Position numbers and translations under genes: made by a program
Source of the DNA: an uncultured Acetatifactor sp.
Lineage (GTDB): Bacteria > Bacillota > Clostridia > Lachnospirales > Lachnospiraceae
Reading direction: 5' to 3'
Length of the DNA: 7,270 nt
Assembly: GCA_910585665.1 (NCBI GenBank)
Contig: CAJUFI010000105.1
Span: forward strand, 1-7,270
Notes under the pieces: model-generated
What the model was told of the DNA's origin: nothing
What the model saw: only the letters and a program-made list of their open reading frames with translations
The model's database searches: none
Shown here: positions 5,969 through 7,270 of the stretch, in pieces
How the letters are laid out: the number at the start of each line of letters is the position of its first letter
How positions within the stretch are numbered: position 1 is the stretch's first letter

Positions 5969-6877
5969 CGCCCTGTATTCGGTGGGCGTGCAATGCTTTA
6001 TCTGTTTGAACAGGCGGTTAAAGGTGGAGAGGCTGGCGTAGCCGGAACGCAGGGCTATCTCCGTTATGGAAAGGTCGGGGGCAGCCAACAGTTCCTCGGC
6101 AGCTTTTAAGCGCCTGTGGTTCAGGTACTCATTGAAGGTCAGGGAAGTATATTGCTTGAACAATCGGGAGAAATGGAATTTGCTGAATCCTGCCAGAGCG
6201 GCCACGTTCTCCAGATTCAGGTCTTCCGTATAATGGGTGTCGATGTAATTCAGTATATTGCTGAACTTTTTCGCGTACTCCCTTTGCTTGGGTATGCCGA
6301 TATTGGAAAACAGATCGTGTTTCTGAAGGTAATTCTGCCCAAGTTTCACAAAGAGATTCAGCAGCAGCGAATATATCTTCAGCTCCGCAAATTCATTCTG
6401 GCGGAAATATTCATCTTTTATCTGCATCAGTGTATCATGAGTGGCATCGTATGCCTGGGGATAGGCATCCCGGGTTATGTAAAGAGGCTGCAGCAGCAAA
6501 GGCTGAAGACCGGAAAAGCTCTTCAGCTTTGTGATCATGGTCATATCAAAGAGGAAAATAAAGCGTTTCCCATTCTCCGGGGCTGTGAGCGAATGAATCT
6601 CGCTCATGGGGATCACGAGGATTTCATCGGGCTGGATGTGGTAAAAAGCATTGTTCACATCTGCGTCATAATAATTCTCCAGCGGCAGGATGATTTCCAT
6701 GGCGGTATGCCAATGGGGGCCATAGCAATCATTCTGTTCGTTGTACCAGATGCGGACAGTGGCATTCTTATGGAACTGGATGATTTCATGTGTGTCAGTC
6801 AGTTCACGGTTTCCGGCCCAGTCGTGGTTTGCCTCATAATAATCAAAATCATCTTTTCTCGTTGTCGGTATACTCAT
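5948..6877 (-). CDS. AraC-family transcriptional regulator with cupin sensor domain
   Basis: Predicted sugar-responsive DNA-binding protein of 309 residues. The N-terminal part (about 35-115) is a cupin-like sensor with PHWHTAMEI (H55, H57, E61) and a later H95 (EIHSL). The C-terminal part (about 205-305) is the AraC/XylS double helix-turn-helix: LNLENVAALAGFSKFHFSRL (HTH1, from about 220) and ITEIALRSGYASLSTFNRLF (HTH2, from about 271), closing with the family TPTEYR end. The length is typical for the class. It converges on the glycosidase, and such regulators commonly activate the neighbouring sugar-utilisation genes when their sugar is present; its target here is inferred. I chose ATG at 6877-6875 because AGGAG (6892-6888 on the minus strand) lies 10 bases upstream and MSIPTTRKDDFDYYEANHDW is a natural start. 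The frame is open to an ATG at 6961, but those 28 extra residues look non-coding. Confidence 0.9.
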   Translation of the reverse strand: MSIPTTRKDDFDYYEANHDWAGNRELTDTHEIIQFHKNATVRIWYNEQNDCYGPHWHTAMEIILPLENYYDADVNNAFYHIQPDEILVIPMSEIHSLTAPENGKRFIFLFDMTMITKLKSFSGLQPLLLQPLYITRDAYPQAYDATHDTLMQIKDEYFRQNEFAELKIYSLLLNLFVKLGQNYLQKHDLFSNIGIPKQREYAKKFSNILNYIDTHYTEDLNLENVAALAGFSKFHFSRLFKQYTSLTFNEYLNHRRLKAAEELLAAPDLSITEIALRSGYASLSTFNRLFKQIKHCTPTEYRAKSGMGL

Positions 6878-6887
6878 ACGCACTGTG

Positions 6888-6892
6888 CTCCT
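6888..6892 (-). promoter_or_regulatory. Ribosome binding site of the AraC gene
   Basis: The minus strand reads AGGAG 10 bases before the ATG at 6877. Spacing is slightly long, but no better site serves the upstream ATG at 6961. Confidence 0.6.
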
Positions 6893-6946
6893 ACTGTTTG
6901 ATTGCCAGTTCCTTAACGCTGAGATGTGCGCATATTGAATTGTACC

Positions 6947-6957
6947 CCTTGTCAAGG
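6947..6957 (-). promoter_or_regulatory. Near-palindrome containing TTGACA upstream of AraC
   Basis: The minus strand reads CCTTGACAAGG, with 5-bp arms around a single base. It contains a consensus -35 TTGACA (6955-6950). No good -10 lies 16-18 bases further on: TACAAT is only 4 bases downstream and CAATAT is 13 bases. It may be an AraC promoter with poor spacing or a binding site. The half CTTGACA is shared with the 267-290 inverted repeat. Confidence 0.25.
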
Positions 6958-7121
6958 ACATTTTTGATTTTTAGTATCCGTCATTTTAGACACATACCGC
7001 TTTTCGTACCACGTAACTGGACATATCGCTTTTTTGCAGTTTTGGCGCTCTATTGTTTGTAGTTTGTTTATGGCATATGGTGCCAGGGAACCGACAGCTT
7101 CCGCCACCCTTGACAGTCCCC

Positions 7122-7219
7122 CAAAGGGATGTCGTCAGCCAGTCACCGACGGCGACGAACTCAGGAACAGATATTTACGATACGGCCGCCGTCGGATCGG
7201 TAAGCGTAACATCCCTTTG
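7122..7219. repeat. Nested long inverted repeat (about 98 bases)
   Basis: The outer arms CAAAGGGATGT (7122-7132) and ACATCCCTTTG (7209-7219) are a perfect 11-bp inverted repeat. The inner arms CCGACGGCG (7146-7154) and CGCCGTCGG (7187-7195) are a perfect 9-bp inverted repeat. Exactly 13 bases separate outer from inner arm on each side, and a 32-base loop remains. This could be a structured RNA on either strand, a cruciform DNA site, or an element end. No U-tract follows on either strand, so it is not a standard terminator. Confidence 0.6.
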
Positions 7220-7222
7220 AAG

Positions 7223-7231
7223 TGCTATAAT
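7223..7231 (+). promoter_or_regulatory. Extended -10 promoter pointing out of the right edge
   Basis: TGCTATAAT is an exact extended -10 (TG, one base, TATAAT) 3 bases after the nested inverted repeat. No good -35 is present at 17 bases. Downstream, GGGAG (7243-7247) precedes ATG 7254, but that frame stops after four codons (MKYN). The driven gene, if any, must start beyond the window, with this as its leader. Confidence 0.5.
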
Positions 7232-7270
7232 AGAGTTGTAACGGGAGTGGCTAATGAAGTATAATTAAAA

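Larger units (their letters stand above)
6878..7270. other. ~390-base right flank without a convincing gene
   Basis: Open frames on both strands cross this region, but none has a clear ribosome binding site plus a recognisable product. The minus strand has a 51-codon frame (GTG 7107 to TGA 6952) with a G-rich stretch (GGGGGA, 7122-7117) in front. The plus-strand frame from TTG 7034 to 7264 has no ribosome binding site and runs through both arms of the nested inverted repeat, so I take it as non-coding. The region includes the AraC leader, the nested inverted repeat (7122-7219) and a promoter leading out of the window. It may be a conserved non-coding or mobile-element-derived sequence; I cannot identify it. 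Confidence 0.5.

Noticed and set aside
6116..6901. 261-residue plus-strand open frame opposite AraC
   Set aside because: It lies antisense to a regulator with clear cupin and double helix-turn-helix motifs and shows no domain of its own.
6878..6961. 28-residue N-terminal extension of the AraC protein
   Set aside because: No ribosome binding site serves the ATG at 6961. The segment has an atypical composition and covers the likely leader and TTGACA palindrome, while the ATG at 6877 has AGGAG upstream.
7034..7264. 76-residue plus-strand open frame at the right edge
   Set aside because: It starts at TTG with no ribosome binding site, runs through both arms of the nested inverted repeat and across the extended -10 promoter, and has no recognisable motif.
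1..7270. CRISPR array, tRNA, toxin-antitoxin or phage-defence genes
   Set aside because: I looked on both strands and found no regularly spaced repeats, no tRNA-like cloverleaf and no matching protein motifs.

Overview
The window looks like chromosomal DNA of a Gram-positive anaerobe of the Clostridia, most likely a gut-type member of the Lachnospiraceae. That assignment is an inference from strong AGGAGG/GGAGG ribosome binding sites, moderate GC content, and the style of the encoded carbohydrate enzymes and AraC regulator. No rRNA, tRNA or other taxonomic marker gene is present.

Layout. Positions 1-57 hold the first copy of a dispersed repeat, joined directly to the last ~47 codons of a heavy-metal P-type ATPase (54-197), which I read as a truncated remnant. 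Positions 198-704 are a 507-base non-coding stretch with a perfect 9-bp inverted repeat, a candidate extended -10 promoter and a possible structured leader. Three genes then follow on the plus strand: an L-fucose/L-arabinose isomerase-family enzyme (705-2207), a three-part SGNH/GDSL hydrolase (2241-3953) and a family 43 glycoside hydrolase with an Ig-like insert (4106-5920). The second copy of the repeat (4035-4091) lies in the 152-base gap before the glycosidase. A strong hairpin terminator (5920-5968) ends the run and overlaps the 3' end of a convergent AraC-type regulator (6877 down to 5948, minus strand). The last ~390 bases (6878-7270) have no convincing gene. They contain a nested long inverted repeat (7122-7219) followed by an extended -10 promoter pointing out of the window.

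How the genes may work together. None of the three enzymes has a visible signal peptide or membrane segment, so all are predicted to be cytoplasmic. A coherent inference is that an imported, acylated, arabinose- or xylose-containing oligosaccharide is de-esterified by the SGNH enzyme and trimmed by the GH43 enzyme, and that a freed aldose is converted to a ketose by the isomerase. The cupin-AraC protein is the likely sugar-responsive regulator. Transporter, kinase and aldolase genes are not in the window, so the substrate is not settled.

The parts least explained by known families are the 57-base repeat, whose two copies differ in a way that preserves a small hairpin, and the nested inverted repeat at the right edge. 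I see no defence system, CRISPR array or intact mobile element.
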